A stretch of 64,000 nucleotides of DNA from Basidiobolus meristosporus CBS 931.73 (GCA_002104905.1 MCFE01000173.1:1-64000), one strand, 5' to 3'; shown: positions 1 through 12,316, counted from the stretch's first letter. A program made the numbers and translations. The notes: generated by a model not told the origin, from the sequence alone.

Positions 1-512
1 TGGCTCTCATCATCCATATTGCCATGGTTCTTCAAGAGGTTTTCGAACTAGAAACCAGGCGATATCGCATGTTAGAAGATAGGCGAGCTTGTTAGTGCGT
101 ACGACTGGCCAAGGAAAGCTACTTACGTCCTCATTTCTACGGCTCTCGTGGGGTTCGTTGTACTAGAGTGGGACCAATAACTGTACATTAGCTTGGGCAA
201 CTCGGAAGCAACATACGTAGTTTCTGACCAACCTCGGTATACTTCATGAGGATCTGGTCCATATCGGAGCTGGCATATTGCACCAGTTTGTTCTGCGAGT
301 TAAATATGATCAGGCCGATCTCGCACTCGCACAACACGCTTAGCTCGTAGGCTTTCTTCATTAAGCCAAACTTTCTCTTGAGAAAGGTGACCTACGGGTG
401 ACGTGGAGAGGGTAAGAGTTGCGGCAAGCTGTGCAGGGCAGGGAAGGGGGAAAACTACTTGTTTGTTTCGTTCGTCCAGAATGGGCTTAATCTCGATTTT
501 CTTACGGCCCAT
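1..512 (-). CDS. MEF2-type MADS-box transcription factor (5' part, runs off the window)
   Basis: Nuclear DNA-binding regulator of the MEF2/Rlm1 branch of MADS-box proteins. The ATG at 512 opens with [18 protein letters not shown], the family signature, and exon 2 gives the rest of the MADS helix and sheet ([19 protein letters not shown], then [10 protein letters not shown]). Exon 3 encodes YNEPHESR, the start of the MEF2-style extension that follows the MADS box. Exons read 512-459, 391-233, 162-127 and 47-1. Introns are 67, 70 and 79 bases with GT-AG ends, and each junction is in phase. The C-terminal activation region lies beyond position 1. In yeasts, relatives act downstream of the cell-wall-integrity MAP kinase; that role here is inference. 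The first intron, after codon 18, is read through without a stop in this frame, so a naive frame call merges it. Very sure of family. Confidence 0.95.
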
Positions 513-3500
513 GCTTGGTAGTTGGCTCGTGTAGTTGGCTGTTAGTGGGGGATGAGTTGTGTAGTTGCTACTGGAAGGTAGGAGGGCAACCGCAAAGCAA
601 AAGAAACCATGCGAAACAGGGGAACAGACAAAGTAAAAGAGCGAGGAGATTAGTTGTACGTTACGAAGAGGCTGTCTATCGGCACTTGAGCTTACCGACA
701 AGTATCTGAATTCGAGCTGGTGGTAGGTGGGTCAGGTTGCTTGATAGAGCTTGTTCTTTTTTTAGGACTAAGTTTGTGAAAGGGGTGTTGCTAAACTTAA
801 CTGCGATGCCGAAAATAACTGACTTTCGAGTGAAAAAAATAGATGAGGCCCAAGATTGGGCTATGGCACAAATAGATTGTTAGTTTATTCTTGGGGGCAT
901 CCCATTGGATCAGAATCATTCTAATCATAGAATGGATCATGACATAGGTCCTTCCGATTTCAAACCAATGACACCGCACGCCAGATCCTGATTGAGTGAG
1001 ATCCTACTGAACTCACCAGCTGGAACAGCGAAGGACCCAACAAGGACGAGGCCCAAGATGGGTCGCGACATGAGTAGGAATGGACTCAACCTCGAGCATG
1101 GTGGTTTGTCAGTAGCTACGTTGGTGCTGTTGGACCAAGTGAGAGACATAATGGTGTTCATGTAAATCCACCCGCCACCGCCATTGTCAAACCTCAGCTT
1201 ATCATGACTGTTGACTGGTCCTTGGAACTGACATCATACGAAGTCACAAGATGCCCAGCAGATGACTTCCAAGGGATTGTAAATTTGTGACACCTGTTTC
1301 GTGGCAACACAATAGCGTGGACCGGATCTGGATCCTCGATGTATAAATAGGTACATCGGCCAATTGATCACAAATCAGTCGTGGGTGCCCATGCTAAAAA
1401 TAGATTGATTGCTGAGCAAACCACAGCATTCGACACTGGAAATGCCATTTCTTGCGCATCGAGGTAAGCACGTCCAAGCGTTGTGCCAAAGCCTGTACCG
1501 AGGGTTCCAATTCCTCCAGATATACGTTAGACCTAAGGGTGAGACATCCTGGTGGGGTGGGTGTTGAATGCAGTCAGGCCTGTCTTCCGGTTAGGCCCTC
1601 TTCTTCCACCACATGGTCAGCCAAGCTAATCACACAAAGCTCAAGCCACTCGCGGCTTGATTTGGCGCAAGTAATTTTTCCCATGATGTGACTATCCGAT
1701 AAGCGTGTTCCATTTCTGAGGGGGGGGGAAGCAGCTGATGTTATCGGGGATTTGCGACATTTATGGGAAACACCATTAGAATGAGGATTACCATGGGAAA
1801 AAGATTGGGTTCACCTCAGCTTTGGTAACGTTGAGGATGTTACTTGAAGAAACGTGCCCTGGTAAGTATGTCGCCTAAGAAAAGGGCATTCTCAAGGAAG
1901 GAAGGTAGCTAGGGATCAAAATGGGAGATTCGTTAACCACATAGAACCCGACGTCAATCATACCTTTCGTATATGATGAAAGGGGTTGGGATGATTCATT
2001 GATTCACATCTGCCTCGATGTTGCTCAATTGCAATCATGAGGTGCAGTGATTGTTGGAGACAGGGATCCCAATTCCGTAGCGTGGGATCCCTCCCCCCAA
2101 ATGGCAACTCCCGTTGGGAGCCCGTACATTGTGGATCAGGTGTATGGGAGAACCGTTTTATTACTTACTGCAGCACAATAGCTGAGTCTACTGCTGTGCG
2201 ACCATGTAGGCAGATGGCAATGGTTGGTGCATTTCAGGAGGTTCATCCCCAAGGCGCTTTTGGTTAGCTCAGATGCGGGGGTGGGGCTTGTCAGTGGCCT
2301 TGTACCCAAAGATTTCCGGTCCGTCGGTATGGATCCATCACCAACCACGATTTCCACTGCAGCGCTCAGCCCAGGATCCCAAGGCATGGGCAAGTGTCGA
2401 CGTTGCAAATCTCGGTATTCTGCACCATCAGATAGCTGCCAATGAGTTGAAAAAAATCCATGACTGGGTCAGATGCCCCAAGAAGTGCAATGTGTGAATG
2501 GATACAGGCCCTCAGCTGGAGGAATATGGAGTTCTGTGTAGGGGATGTTATAGATACAGGGCAATCATATTTGCTGGTTTACTGTTCTCAGGTGATGGCA
2601 AGCTAGGTGCTTGAGCTCTGATTTACTATCAGGTTTGCCATTTCATATATTGGAGAGTGTCTGTTTCATAGGACTTGGGTTGTATGAGGCAGTAATCATC
2701 ATCTCTCAGACACCACCCCTACCACTGTCATCTTCGGTTTCCCCAGCTATACCGATTGACAAAGGATTTCATTTCCCCGATAATTTACTGCATTGCTCTT
2801 CAGCATATACAAGACATCAACCTGACTGTCCTTGAGCATTGTCCTAGTAGAAGCTGAATCAATCTATTGCTCCAAGTGAGATGGATTCGTCCACGTGATG
2901 CGTCGTGGTGGTTTTCCAAAACTCAGAAGCCACTACGCTTGACTCACAATCGCATCGTGAGCAAGGTAATTCCCTGCCCCTCGGTACGTTTTCGAGTCGC
3001 CCAGCGTCCGAGCTGAGGTTCATTCCTGGATGGGCCTCCGACCAGTGATATCCGTATTGCTAGGCATTCCATCCGCTGCGGCAACGGCAAAGACCGCAAC
3101 CTGAAATGGGGACGACCAGTGACCCATGCAGCCGATACACACCAGGTGACCTTTCTAATCCGGATATGCGGTGATGGGTAAGTTGGTATCAGCTCTCCAC
3201 GTAAGTATCCTCCCGTTCCACCGATGTGCCCCACATCCACACGGCATGTGGCACTAGCTTGATCCATATCGGGGTTGGGCATGTATGCCATTCGTATGCG
3301 AACTGAGCATGGCGTTGGTTGGGCCCTAGGAAGCATAGTTGCCTCGAGTTGAGCGGAGTTCGCGGGTGAGAGCCAGCCCTGGCGAGGTTGACATCGGGCC
3401 TTTTCAGTCCTCAGAAGTATTTATACGTTTATTTATTCATTGAAACCTGGCATATTCACTCAGTGAACGGATATGAACTTCTGTCGAGATCGGGTAACCT

Positions 3501-3600
3501 GGGTGTCTAATTGAAATGGGGTCACTATGAGGGGTATCTAAAGTATCTAATCAAAAATATATCAAGAGGGGATGGAGCGGGTATTCCTAGACTGATGATC
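513..3600. other. Long gene-poor interval upstream of the MADS gene
   Basis: I see no gene I can support here. Open frames are short (60-130 codons), occur on both strands and match no family I know. A TATAAATA-like box lies near 1340 on the plus strand, but the frame after the ATG at 1442 meets a stop soon after the likely splice. A minus-strand frame of 130 codons at 2944-3336 has no recognisable motif. The GC level and texture match the gene block, not the transposon part. It probably holds the MADS promoter, and a spliced gene I fail to recognise is possible between about 2,000 and 3,350. Confidence 0.4.
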
Positions 3601-4793
3601 CTAACGGCATTGAACTTCCCAAAGTTGCCCATCCATGCTAGCTGTGTAGCAGCTCGAGCGGCGCCGAATCCTGCTTACTGCTGAGGCGTTCTTAGCATCC
3701 CGAGATTTGTGAATGATTCGCTCCGCATTGGTGACCGCAACCTTCAGCGGGTAGGTGGCATTGACCGTCTCTCTTTTGGAGCAGTACCAGAACACCAAAT
3801 CCGAGGGATTCTTTCTCTCTCCACCGTTGCCTTGATGGCGTAGCCGACTGATGGCGAAGGAAATCTCCTCCGGCTTGGCTTTGCAGGGGCCTCGTCGCAA
3901 GAGGTCCCCGAGCTTCCCCAGATACCATCGCTCCGCATAGTCCACCCAACTATGGATCCAAAGCTCCCTCTCGACGTATTGCGTGGCCATCTCCATGAGG
4001 GCGTGCATGGACTTGCCTCCCCGGCGTATCTTACTCGGATGGCCGTAGAAGTAAACGTTCTCTTGGAGAAATCCCCGGAGGTACATCTCGGTCTCTGGGG
4101 AATGTTGGCGCCGTTTTCTCCACGCTCTCAGGAACTTCGTGGTGAAGTTCACACGGGCTGACTGATAGGCAGCGTTACGCGAGCATGTAAGCCGCCCTCT
4201 TTCATAGCCACGTGGGATGCTCATGAGTGATCCGTACAGCTCCTGTGCCATCCGCTCACAGTCCCTACGGAGGTAGAATGTGCAGGCGCCGTCCCCGGTG
4301 TACGGGGCCCGAAGGCTTCGCAGGTCGTTATCGGTCAAGCCGTACTGCTGCTTGGCCGTGGTTCTCGAGACCGTTACGTAGCTTGGGAGTTGATGACAGC
4401 TAGTGCAGATGCACAGGGAGCTTATCACGGGGTGCTGGTAGCCGTCCTCAGCCCAACAGAGCCGACATTTTTGCAGGTACATTCGGATGAAGGTTTGCCG
4501 CGGTCGGTGGTGTTGCTGCGCTTGGCTTCCTCTATACGGGATCGCTTCCTGGGCGGCTTTCCTACTCTTCGGGTGCCAGGGTCAATTCTGCGTGAAATCA
4601 AAAGGTTGCCGAGGCTATACAGCTTCCGAGAACAAAGGCTGAGGTGGATGATGGATCTGGGGTCAAGGAAGGAGTACACGAGTAGAGCCAATTCATTAGG
4701 TAAGGAGTGTAGAGGGCTTATCCGGGTGGCTAGCAACATCAGAGACTGGGAACATAGGTGCGAACAGACAGGTGCAGATATATATATATCCAT
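3601..4793 (-). CDS. F-box protein with CxxC zinc-binding-like motif
   Basis: Probable substrate adaptor for an SCF ubiquitin ligase. Exon 1 (4793-4566) carries an N-terminal F-box: SPLHSLPNELALLVYSFLDP followed by a serine- and leucine-rich second helix. Exon 2 (4515-3601) carries a CxxC...CxxC pair (CRLC and CTSC spaced about 20 residues) and an AKxxYGLTDxDL motif, a pairing seen in fungal F-box proteins, then a basic helical region. A 50-base intron (4516-4565, GTAGGA...GCGCAG) joins the two frames in phase 0 and gives 380 residues from the ATG at 4793. The ATG at 4739 (362 residues) is also possible because a TATATATATA run lies between the two. The stop is TAG at 3601. The target protein cannot be guessed. 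Confidence 0.75.
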
Positions 4794-5906
4794 CCCACCG
4801 ACCGAAAAATACCACCTTTCAATAGCACCTAGCTAAATCAGCCGCCCGCTTGGCGTCGAGGGATGAAAATGAAATTTCGGCTCGGACGCAAACTTAAAAA
4901 TGGATGTTTCCTCTCGCAACCTCCAACAAACTTGATCATCCCACGGGCGATCCAATTTTAATTAGACAATCCGGAGGGATCGTTGTCTATATATAATCTG
5001 GTCGGCCTGATTGGGCCCCCGAGGCCCACTTTCGTTATTGTTAGGGATGTTGGCCACCATCGGTTTATATTATTCTTGCCGGCCCGCGCCAGTAGGATCC
5101 CGGCCACTGCCTGGATTTGGTATTTCGAGGGGCTTCCGTTGGTTCGTACATCGCGCACTCTTCCCTGCTCTGGCTCTCTAATATACTACGATCAGCCCGA
5201 GCTATATGATATTAATATTCTCTCCCGCTCGTCATTGGTGCCCAACCACCAAACCTCGATTATTTTAATGGCGAAATTGGCATGATTCGATCGAGTCCCA
5301 TATGGATTTTCGAGAGTCGGTACTAATTTTAATCTCATCTGTACCTCTATTCGCACCAGCGAAGCCAACGCATCGGGTTAGGTGTTGAGAGGTTGGCGGC
5401 GGGAAGATGCCTGACCTACGCGCGGCGCCGCTCCGTTCATTGAAATGCCCCATTCGTTAGCTTTGGAGGGGCTGTACGGCGCGGGAGAGGCTCCTTCTTT
5501 TGACGGCTCGAGGCAGGCCAGCGAGTGTGTGCTGTGACAGTGTGTAATCAGTCAACGCAGCCAGCAGCACAGTCTGTGAACTTCGAAAGATTGACACTAG
5601 ACCAGTGCACTACAGGTGACTTGAAGGTGCCTACGGTCCCAGCCACACGAAATCCCCTCCTATCCCCCACCCTAACCAGATGTGCCTAACGTCGATATGG
5701 ATCCAGATATAGATATAGATGGAAAGTAGCTTAAATCGTGGTCAGATGATAAAAATATAGAGATCTGGCTCCTATGGGATGTCGGATCTGTGTGTACTAA
5801 ACTTTGCTGGGCACTCCATGTGGATTAGAATTACAATCTTTATTTATACATCAAGACCCGAGTATCGCCAATCGACTCTCGGTGTCCCCTTGGAGGGATA
5901 CTTCAT
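4794..5906. other. Intergenic region between F-box and CsbD-like genes
   Basis: About 1.1 kb without a supportable gene. It should hold the F-box gene promoter on the right of 4793; a TATATATA run at 4990-4997 is a weak candidate element. A short run of GATATA-type repeats lies near 5704-5722. Both strands show only short frames with no known motif. Confidence 0.4.
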
Positions 5907-6200
5907 TTAGTTACCGCTGTTGGCCTGCATGCGGGCCTCTCCTTTGGCCTTGTTGGCGGCCCCCTCCACCTCGGTCTGCAGGTTCCCGAGGGCGCTGCCC
6001 ACATTCTCCTGGAAATGACCTTCCAGCTTCTCCCCGGCACCTTGGGCATAGCCCTGGGCCTGAGCACGAAGATACTCAGCGTTACCCTCGGCACGGGTGG
6101 CCGCACCCTCAGCCTGGATCTTCTGATTCCCAATGGCGCTTCCAACGTTCTCCTGGACGGCGCCAGCGGCGGATTTCATATTGGCAGTGATCTTATCCAT
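5907..6200 (-). CDS. CsbD-like / Hmp1-like small stress protein
   Basis: A single-exon gene for 97 residues. The protein is highly polar and Ala/Gly/Glu/Lys rich. It holds two copies of one unit: QENVGSAIGN at about residues 17-26 and QENVGSALGN at about 64-73, each followed by an EGAA-type helix. This is the layout of fungal CsbD-domain proteins annotated as mismatched-base-pair and cruciform-DNA-recognition proteins (Hmp1 of Ustilago is about this size) and of bacterial CsbD stress proteins. The DNA-binding role is family knowledge and is not proven by these residues; the fold may be largely disordered. ATG at 6200, stop TAA at 5907. A TATATAAA box lies about 60 bases upstream. No cysteine, no signal peptide and no membrane segment are visible. 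Confidence 0.85.
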   Translation of the reverse strand: MDKITANMKSAAGAVQENVGSAIGNQKIQAEGAATRAEGNAEYLRAQAQGYAQGAGEKLEGHFQENVGSALGNLQTEVEGAANKAKGEARMQANSGN

Positions 6201-6258
6201 GGTTAAGTGAAAAGTAGGATTCTTGTGATTCGTGGCGCCACAGACCGCCCTTCACTCA

Positions 6259-6266
6259 TTTATATA
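6259..6266 (-). promoter_or_regulatory. TATA box of the CsbD-like gene
   Basis: TATATAAA on the minus strand, 59-66 bases upstream of the ATG at 6200. This is the usual place for a TATA element in a compact fungal promoter and fits an inducible stress gene. It is assigned by sequence and position only. Confidence 0.5.
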
Positions 6267-6330
6267 CCTTACGGAGCACGTCAACGTCAACTCCTGCACG
6301 CAATGGAGATGGTTGCTGGTGGGGTCCGTG

Positions 6331-6350
6331 ACCACGACCACGACCACGAC
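6331..6350. repeat. ACCACG hexamer microsatellite
   Basis: The ACCACG unit is repeated about three times in tandem, then the tract continues as CACCACCATG. It sits about 130 bases upstream of the CsbD-like ATG, in its promoter region. It could be neutral or a binding-site cluster. Confidence 0.6.
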
Positions 6351-6967
6351 CACCACCATGGTCCTACCTGCTCACCTAACGTCACTCATGCGAAACGACC
6401 TTCCAAAATACGTCATCCGGGTTACGTCTTGATACCCACCGAATCCTTGAGGTTCATCGAAACCAACGGGGATTTGGAATTCATCCCAAGTGATCCGCAT
6501 CCCCGGTGACTCATTGGTCCCTTTGGTGATCCCTCACCGAGCTGAACCCATTTGAATCGCTCCCTGCCCCGACTCCCTTCCTTCATGATGACGTGAGGTT
6601 GGCTTCGCTCGGTGGCGTGATGCCATTGTTGGATAATTCACTGATCGCACACTTCGCGGATGTCCTCCGCCCCGAACTGGCCCTGGTTCGCCCGGTCCGA
6701 TCCAGAGCCCACTATCTAAGTGATGAATGGTGGCCAGCGATGACTTGGAATGGCGCATGGCACTTCAGGGAACTACGTGGTAAGAATGCATGCTTCCTGG
6801 TATTTTAATATGTTTGTTTGTTGGGGGGGGGGAATCTCTCGAAAACAACCTTGCTCAATGTCTTAACGTCTACTCATCTGGTCCACGCTACTGGCCAATA
6901 GAATCCTGGCGCCCCCTCTCCCGAGAACGGTGGGATCCACTGATTCAGATTGGGATCGGGTGCGTGT

Positions 6968-9561
6968 TCAGTGGATGCCCTCGACTGCCTCTCGCTCGAC
7001 GTAGAATTCCAGCACATCCCTTAGGTTGGTGATGGACCCGGTGTCGGTGTCAAGGATCTGGATAGGCAGCAAGGTGTGCAGGTGCTCCGTGGTGGTGATC
7101 AAGTGCAGTTGGATCTTCTGGCAGCTGGACGGCTGCAGAGGGCTGCGTGGGGCCGGATGGATCAGTACCTGTCAGAGGGTCGTGGCATGCTAAACAACTC
7201 TCACCTCAGTTGGACGTTGCTTTCCAAACAGAGCATGGTGGCCTGGCTCTTCTCGTGCTCCACCTGACGTCGAAGGAAGTCTACATGGAGCCGGGTGAGT
7301 TCTTCCGGAGAGGACTCCTGCACTCAAGAATGATTCGTGACGATCTTACCTGGTGCTCGCATCATGGGCGCCACCCTAGAGTCCGTGGATGCGTCGGATG
7401 CTGGCCTAGAGAGAAACACCCTGGTTAGATGTGTGCGCGTGCAAGCACCCCGTTCTCCGACCCCGTCCTACTAACCGGTTCGGCCTTGGGGATTTCGAGG
7501 AGGACTTCAGGAACTTTCTATTTGGTATGACCACAGTCAGGTTGCGCGTAGCCCCCGATTGGTTGACAAAGAAAAGCTCCACGCTGAAAAACTTTCGGGC
7601 GACGATCGGAGTCTCGGGTACTGGATGCTTCTGGTTAGTTCATGTTCCGGATGATGAAGCCACTTCCTCACTTACTAGTAAACGAAATAAACACCCCGTT
7701 GTCCAGCTGCAGCGTCGGCGTATCTTCCCCCAGCATGTCCCTTCTGTCGGTGGTACGAATACCAAGGTGGGAATTGGGCCTAGCCGTCAAAGACGAGGAC
7801 CGCGCAAGCTTTGTGGAGGCCGGGATGAATTTCCTTAGATTCGGGTGGGCGCCGGACGGGCTGTATTCGAAATCGCTGGCTGCGGAGCCTAATTGCCTTC
7901 GATTAGGCACGGGCGAAGACTGCGGACGCATGTTAAGGTTCGGAGTGTTTGGAACCACCCGTTTGGTCTGTGTGGAGACTTCGATCGGGAACTTCCACTC
8001 CGACCGGATGCTTCTCCCTTGGAAACAATCCAGTTGGGGCACACTCAGCACTGTGATGGTAGCATAGTAGGCTCGTTCCTCCGATCCCTTGGGTGGTGGT
8101 GGTGGCTGCTGCTGGTACGAGGGCTTTCGGTAAGAAGCGCCATTCAGGGGAGGTAGGCTGGCCTGGCTTCCATTCTTCGTGACGCTATTCTCGATCAAAT
8201 TCACGTCGAACAAGAAGGTGCTATGGTCAGTGGCTTGAAAGCTCATCGGAAAGAGGCCATCCTGCATCGAGATAAATGGTTAGTTGGAGCCTGGGTTCGT
8301 GCGGGTTGGACCTGCACTGGTCTCTGTGGCTACCCACCTCGTCTCCACAGTAGGTCACCGTCGCGTTGGTCACCGTGGTCTCCACCTTTTCTAGTAACAC
8401 GGGTGTTTGATTGGAGCACTTCAAGCACAGCGATATGAATGAGGCTTTATCTCCAATCACCGTTGTCCTAATCCTGGCCTCTAACGCTTGAGTGATGGAG
8501 ATGGTTTTCTGAAGAGTGATTTTCTCTAGTGGAAGGCCAACACGGGGAAACGGGTAGCTGGACGGCAGCAGGGTAGTCGGCGAATCATCGGCGGAATCGT
8601 CCAGGCTTCCTATATCTGAGATAAATCCCGTAAGTGATCCGACGGGGCCACACCATATGCGAGGATTGAGGTACCATAGGATAGATTGCCCATGAGGGTG
8701 ATGATGTCCATATTCTCCAAGCTCTCCCCCTCCTCCTCCTCCTCTTTTGGGATTGATTGCGATATCTTGCGAGAATCCTGGACCGATTTTTCGTTGATGA
8801 AAATGGTGATGACAGCAACCAGCTCCTGTCCCTTAACCTTGGCGAAGGCTTTGAATAGATAAGTAAGAGGATGCAAGTAAAGAAGCAACACAGTCTAGAT
8901 ACCTAGTGGAACCCCCAGCGGATACAAGCAAACCAACTCGTCATTCACTTGGAACAGCTTCAGCTTCTCAATCTCCTTGGGCCTAAGGTTGTATATCCGC
9001 GACAGCTTCCCCCCCTCAATAAACGGCTTCCCGTTGGTCGTACTGTTTCCCCCATGGCCATTGGTGTGCTGGGTGTTTTCGTATGAGCCGCTCTTCTCAG
9101 TGAATTCGTACACCTGGGTGCTTGGGTCGATATTCTCCACGCTGGAACCATCCCGCACATCTACCTGGACCTGGATCTGTAACAAGGAGTGGAAGAGGCT
9201 CGCTATCTCCTCTTGTTTCGAGTTTTTGAACAGCGTCGAGCTGGTTGGTGTTCGTATGACCAAATAAAAGTTCAGCACTTCATCTAAAAATGGGAAGAAA
9301 ACCGACCGTAGATTAGCCAAGGGTAATCAAGTGAGGGAAAGGGGGCAGAAGAGAGGCGGCCGGTTGTGCCGTCACATCCAGGGAAATGTTGACATTTCCG
9401 GGCTGGGTTGGTCCGTAGAAAACATGTGGTTGCCTTGCACCCTTACCGAAAAACAATTGCTTTCTGACCGGCGCGTTTAGGATATCCACCCCACTAGCAA
9501 GCGTCTCCGTGGGTGCAACATCGGGTATGAGTATATCAAAGGATAACTCCGAAAAATGCAT
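6968..9561 (-). CDS. Probable TRAPPII complex subunit Trs65-like
   Basis: Likely a component of TRAPPII, the Golgi/endosome complex that activates Rab GTPases. I rebuilt nine exons: 9561-9447, 9283-8903, 8848-8675, 8615-8338, 8261-7676, 7620-7476, 7405-7350, 7301-7205 and 7142-6968. All junctions are in phase and give 668 residues ending in TGA. The introns are 48-76 bases except the first (163). Exon 1 to 2 splicing creates QLFFDEVLNFYLVIRTP near residue 34, and the end carries a beta-rich domain finishing with TNLRDVLEFYVE; both recall Trs65 as I remember it. The middle is beta-rich and Ig/arrestin-like, with a proline run (QQQPPPPP) and an acidic run (EEEEEG). The 48-base intron 7302-7349 ends in AAG and is the weakest junction. 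If not Trs65, it is an unassigned protein of several Ig-like domains. Confidence 0.6.
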
Positions 9562-9915
9562 CAGATCTTTACTCGTTCACTCGAGATGAAGCAGTATGTG
9601 AGGTCCTTTTCTGTACACGCTCTATTCGAGGGTATTAGGAGGAATGGAATTGAAAGATGTCCTGGGTTGTTGTTGGACACACTATGGTGCTGAAGGGGAA
9701 TCGCAAGCGAAAGTAAGGGAGGGTTTGGAGTAGTGGTTGGCATCACTAAAGAACAATTATACCTACTATAACCAGGAAATCAATGAATTGGGTTTAACTA
9801 AACCAACTACGGATGATGGAAATTCATGCTCCCTAGCATCATCGTTTGGGGAGATCTGCTTTGCAATGGCTTTATTCATGGTTATTCATTCACAAGCATT
9901 GGTATTCCTGAACAA
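9562..9915. other. Intergenic region between Trs65-like and PXA/Nexin_C genes
   Basis: About 350 bases between the stop of the PXA/Nexin_C gene and the start of the Trs65-like gene, so it must hold both a terminator and a promoter. I see no clear TATA box or other distinct element. Confidence 0.4.
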
Positions 9916-11833
9916 TTAGTATCGCTGAAATTCCTTTTGCTCGGTGAACTCCGGCACGATCTCCGAAATGACGGAGTCGATTAAAGCGAAGACCAGATGC
10001 CTGTTTGCAGCCTCAGACTGGAAGGGGGTCAGGATATCCTGTGCCAGACAATCCGAACGACTATTGCCAAGAATGAGCCTTTTCACGTTTTCTAGAAGAA
10101 AAGCCCACGTCAGTACGGATACGCAACATTGCCCTGCATCCTAAACTACCTGGGATCAGCTGGTTGACTATTCTTTCTGCCTCGTGTTTGGTTCTCAGCC
10201 GCTCATCGGGTGATATCTCTGCTCCAGTAAAAAACACTCCGTTGGGCCATAAAGAGTTGCGCGCCTGCTCGAGATAATAGGCCAGCCGTGGTTCGCTAAG
10301 GGCGCTTTTGATTTGATTCTCAATAAATCTAAATAGCCCATTAGCGCAAGTCAAGCCGCAAACGGCGGTAGGTCAAAATACTAACATATCAATCCAACTT
10401 CCGCCAATTAGCCTAACCAACGGAAGGACGAGCAGCTCCACTTGGGAATACAGCCACCGGTTTCTTTCGGAGATCAACAACATTTCGTTGACCAGCTCCA
10501 CTAGAGGTCTTTCCAGCCTTGAATGCATCTTGAACGAGTGCATGCCGAATTGCTTCATTTCTAAAAATCTGTAGATGGCTCCGAAAAACCGATTCGGAAT
10601 CGATACTATTCTATTCCAAAATAATTTGATTCCCATCGCCCACAGATTAACTAGCAAGCTGAAACTGAATATATTACTTGTTTCTTGAGGATTGCTTACG
10701 GGATTGTCGTTCTCGATGTTGGACACGCTGGATCGGTTGTGATGAAAGCTGAACTTTTGAGCTCCCTTCACTTCGTCTTTATCCGAGGTTGAAGGTCGGT
10801 ATGATGTGTATGCACCATTCAGTTGCTTGGGATTAATCAAGGAAATGGTCGGTCGTGTTGACGATGTTAGTGACTTTCGGTGTCTCCTCGCCCTTCTGGT
10901 AGAGTTCGAATAGACGTGAAGCTCACGAGCAGGTTGGGCATTATACTTCGGCGTTGAGGGTAGATTTTGGGAACCTTCTAAAGAATCTTGCGACTTGGCG
11001 ACACTCTCAGCATTACCTCCTTTTAACTGGATTTCAGTAGAAGGTATCGCGATTGGTCCTAAAGACTACCGAAGGGAAGTCAGTGGCTTGTATTTTTTAA
11101 AGCAAGTCGACCCTGAATTGAGTCAAGTCTGGAGTCAAAGTGTTCCTTACTTTGACAATAATATTATTGATGGTGTATGGATCGCTGAGAGAATTCACTA
11201 CGTTGGTTAGGACAGTGCAGGTCATTATTTCCCTCAATAGGTATCGTACAGTATCCGATTCGTATTCCTCTACAGGTAGTAGTATTCTAAGCATGCGTTC
11301 TGAGAGCTCTCTCAAATACTCTTTTTCGGCCTCTGAAGAGGAGAGCGCAAAATGGGGTTGGATTCCGTGGAATAATGTCTCAAAGGTAGCGTAACCGGCC
11401 TGGGAAGTTCCGACTTTACTTTTACATAGGCGAAAATCTTGGTAATGTCTTTTTAATATGCTTGAGAAGTTATAGACAATAAGCTTGGTCCAATCAACCT
11501 AAAGGCAGCTGAAAGTTAGTGCTTGCGATTAAGCTCGTCTCCGCAGGTCTTTACCTTTGAACAACGGTCTTCCAACTCTTGCGTTATGTTGCTGAAAGTA
11601 TACACGATTTCCGAAAGGAATTCAGGGTCTTGCGATATTGAATCGTACCAAGTCAACACGAAGTCACGTAATAACAGTGCGAGAAGATTATACAGCTCTA
11701 CATCAACGCATCTCGAGGATTTAGTTAAATGGATAAAGTTTTTCTCAAATATGGGTTTAAATATGGATAGGCATGTGTTCGTAAAGTTCAAGGTTTCGTT
11801 CTTTCCTTTGTACAAGGTTCTATTTAAATGCAT
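9916..11833 (-). CDS. PXA and Nexin_C domain protein (sorting-nexin family)
   Basis: Probable endosome/ER-associated lipid-handling or tethering protein. Exons 11833-11555, 11498-11151, 11065-10386, 10328-10150 and 10091-9916 join in phase and give 553 residues. The PXA domain spans about residues 30-210: LLLRDFVLTWYDSISQDPEF, then a LEDRCSKV helix, then LLREIMTC and SLSDPYTIN. After a low-complexity, serine-rich linker of roughly 100 residues comes a helical Nexin_C domain, with the family-typical SLWPNGVF...LRTKHEAERIVNQLIP and then the LIPENVKRLIL turn. No PX domain and no RGS domain can be seen between them, unlike animal SNX13/14/25 or yeast Mdm1. A hydrophobic stretch precedes the Nexin_C part (FSFSLLVNLWAMGIKLFW). 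The ATG at 11833 is the first in frame; an upstream N-terminal exon with a membrane anchor may be missed. Confidence 0.85.
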
Positions 11834-12316
11834 TTTTGCGAAGGTTAAAGAAAGAGAGGCTCCCAGCTTCAGTGTCCCCTTGTGACTATATGCAGTATGC
11901 GAATCTCTAGATTAAAATAGGTATGGTTGATAAAATTGCATATACTAGTTGTATTTCATAAAACTGACTTCCAGCATGAAGCACTATTAGTCTATTGATG
12001 ATTGACTAAATCAAACCGAATCTTGATTACAATTAGGTATAAGTTGCGCGGCATGAATGGTGCTAAATCTGTCGAGTTGTGTCTCATAAATGAGTTTATA
12101 CATAGTCATTCATCAATGAACGTTATATATATATATATTGAATGACTGTAGATGCAATCATTAGCATTGTCTGATTAGGTATGCAGCATGCGACAAATTG
12201 AAACAATAATATTTATGACGCACGAAAGGTAAAATTCGCATGCAATCAAAGTAACAAGCTGATCATGTATTCCAGCGAAAGCAATATGAATATATAGATA
12301 TGTATAGAGATCTTGA

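Noticed and set aside
515-709. Plus-strand frame opposite the MADS gene
   Set aside because: It overlaps the promoter and first codons of the MADS gene and has no motif; a shadow frame.
1340-1691. TATA-like box followed by a possible small spliced gene
   Set aside because: Splicing at GTAAGC/CCAG leads straight to a stop; other joins give no recognisable protein.
2944-3336. A 130-codon minus-strand frame, and a plus-strand frame reading ARHSIRCGNGKDRN that recalls ribosomal protein L4
   Set aside because: The match is about 14 residues, sits in no conserved context, and no flanking exon continues it. Most likely chance.
6328-6361. Short ACCACG tandem considered as a CRISPR-like or origin repeat
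   Set aside because: It is a simple hexamer microsatellite with no spacers, in a fungal genome.
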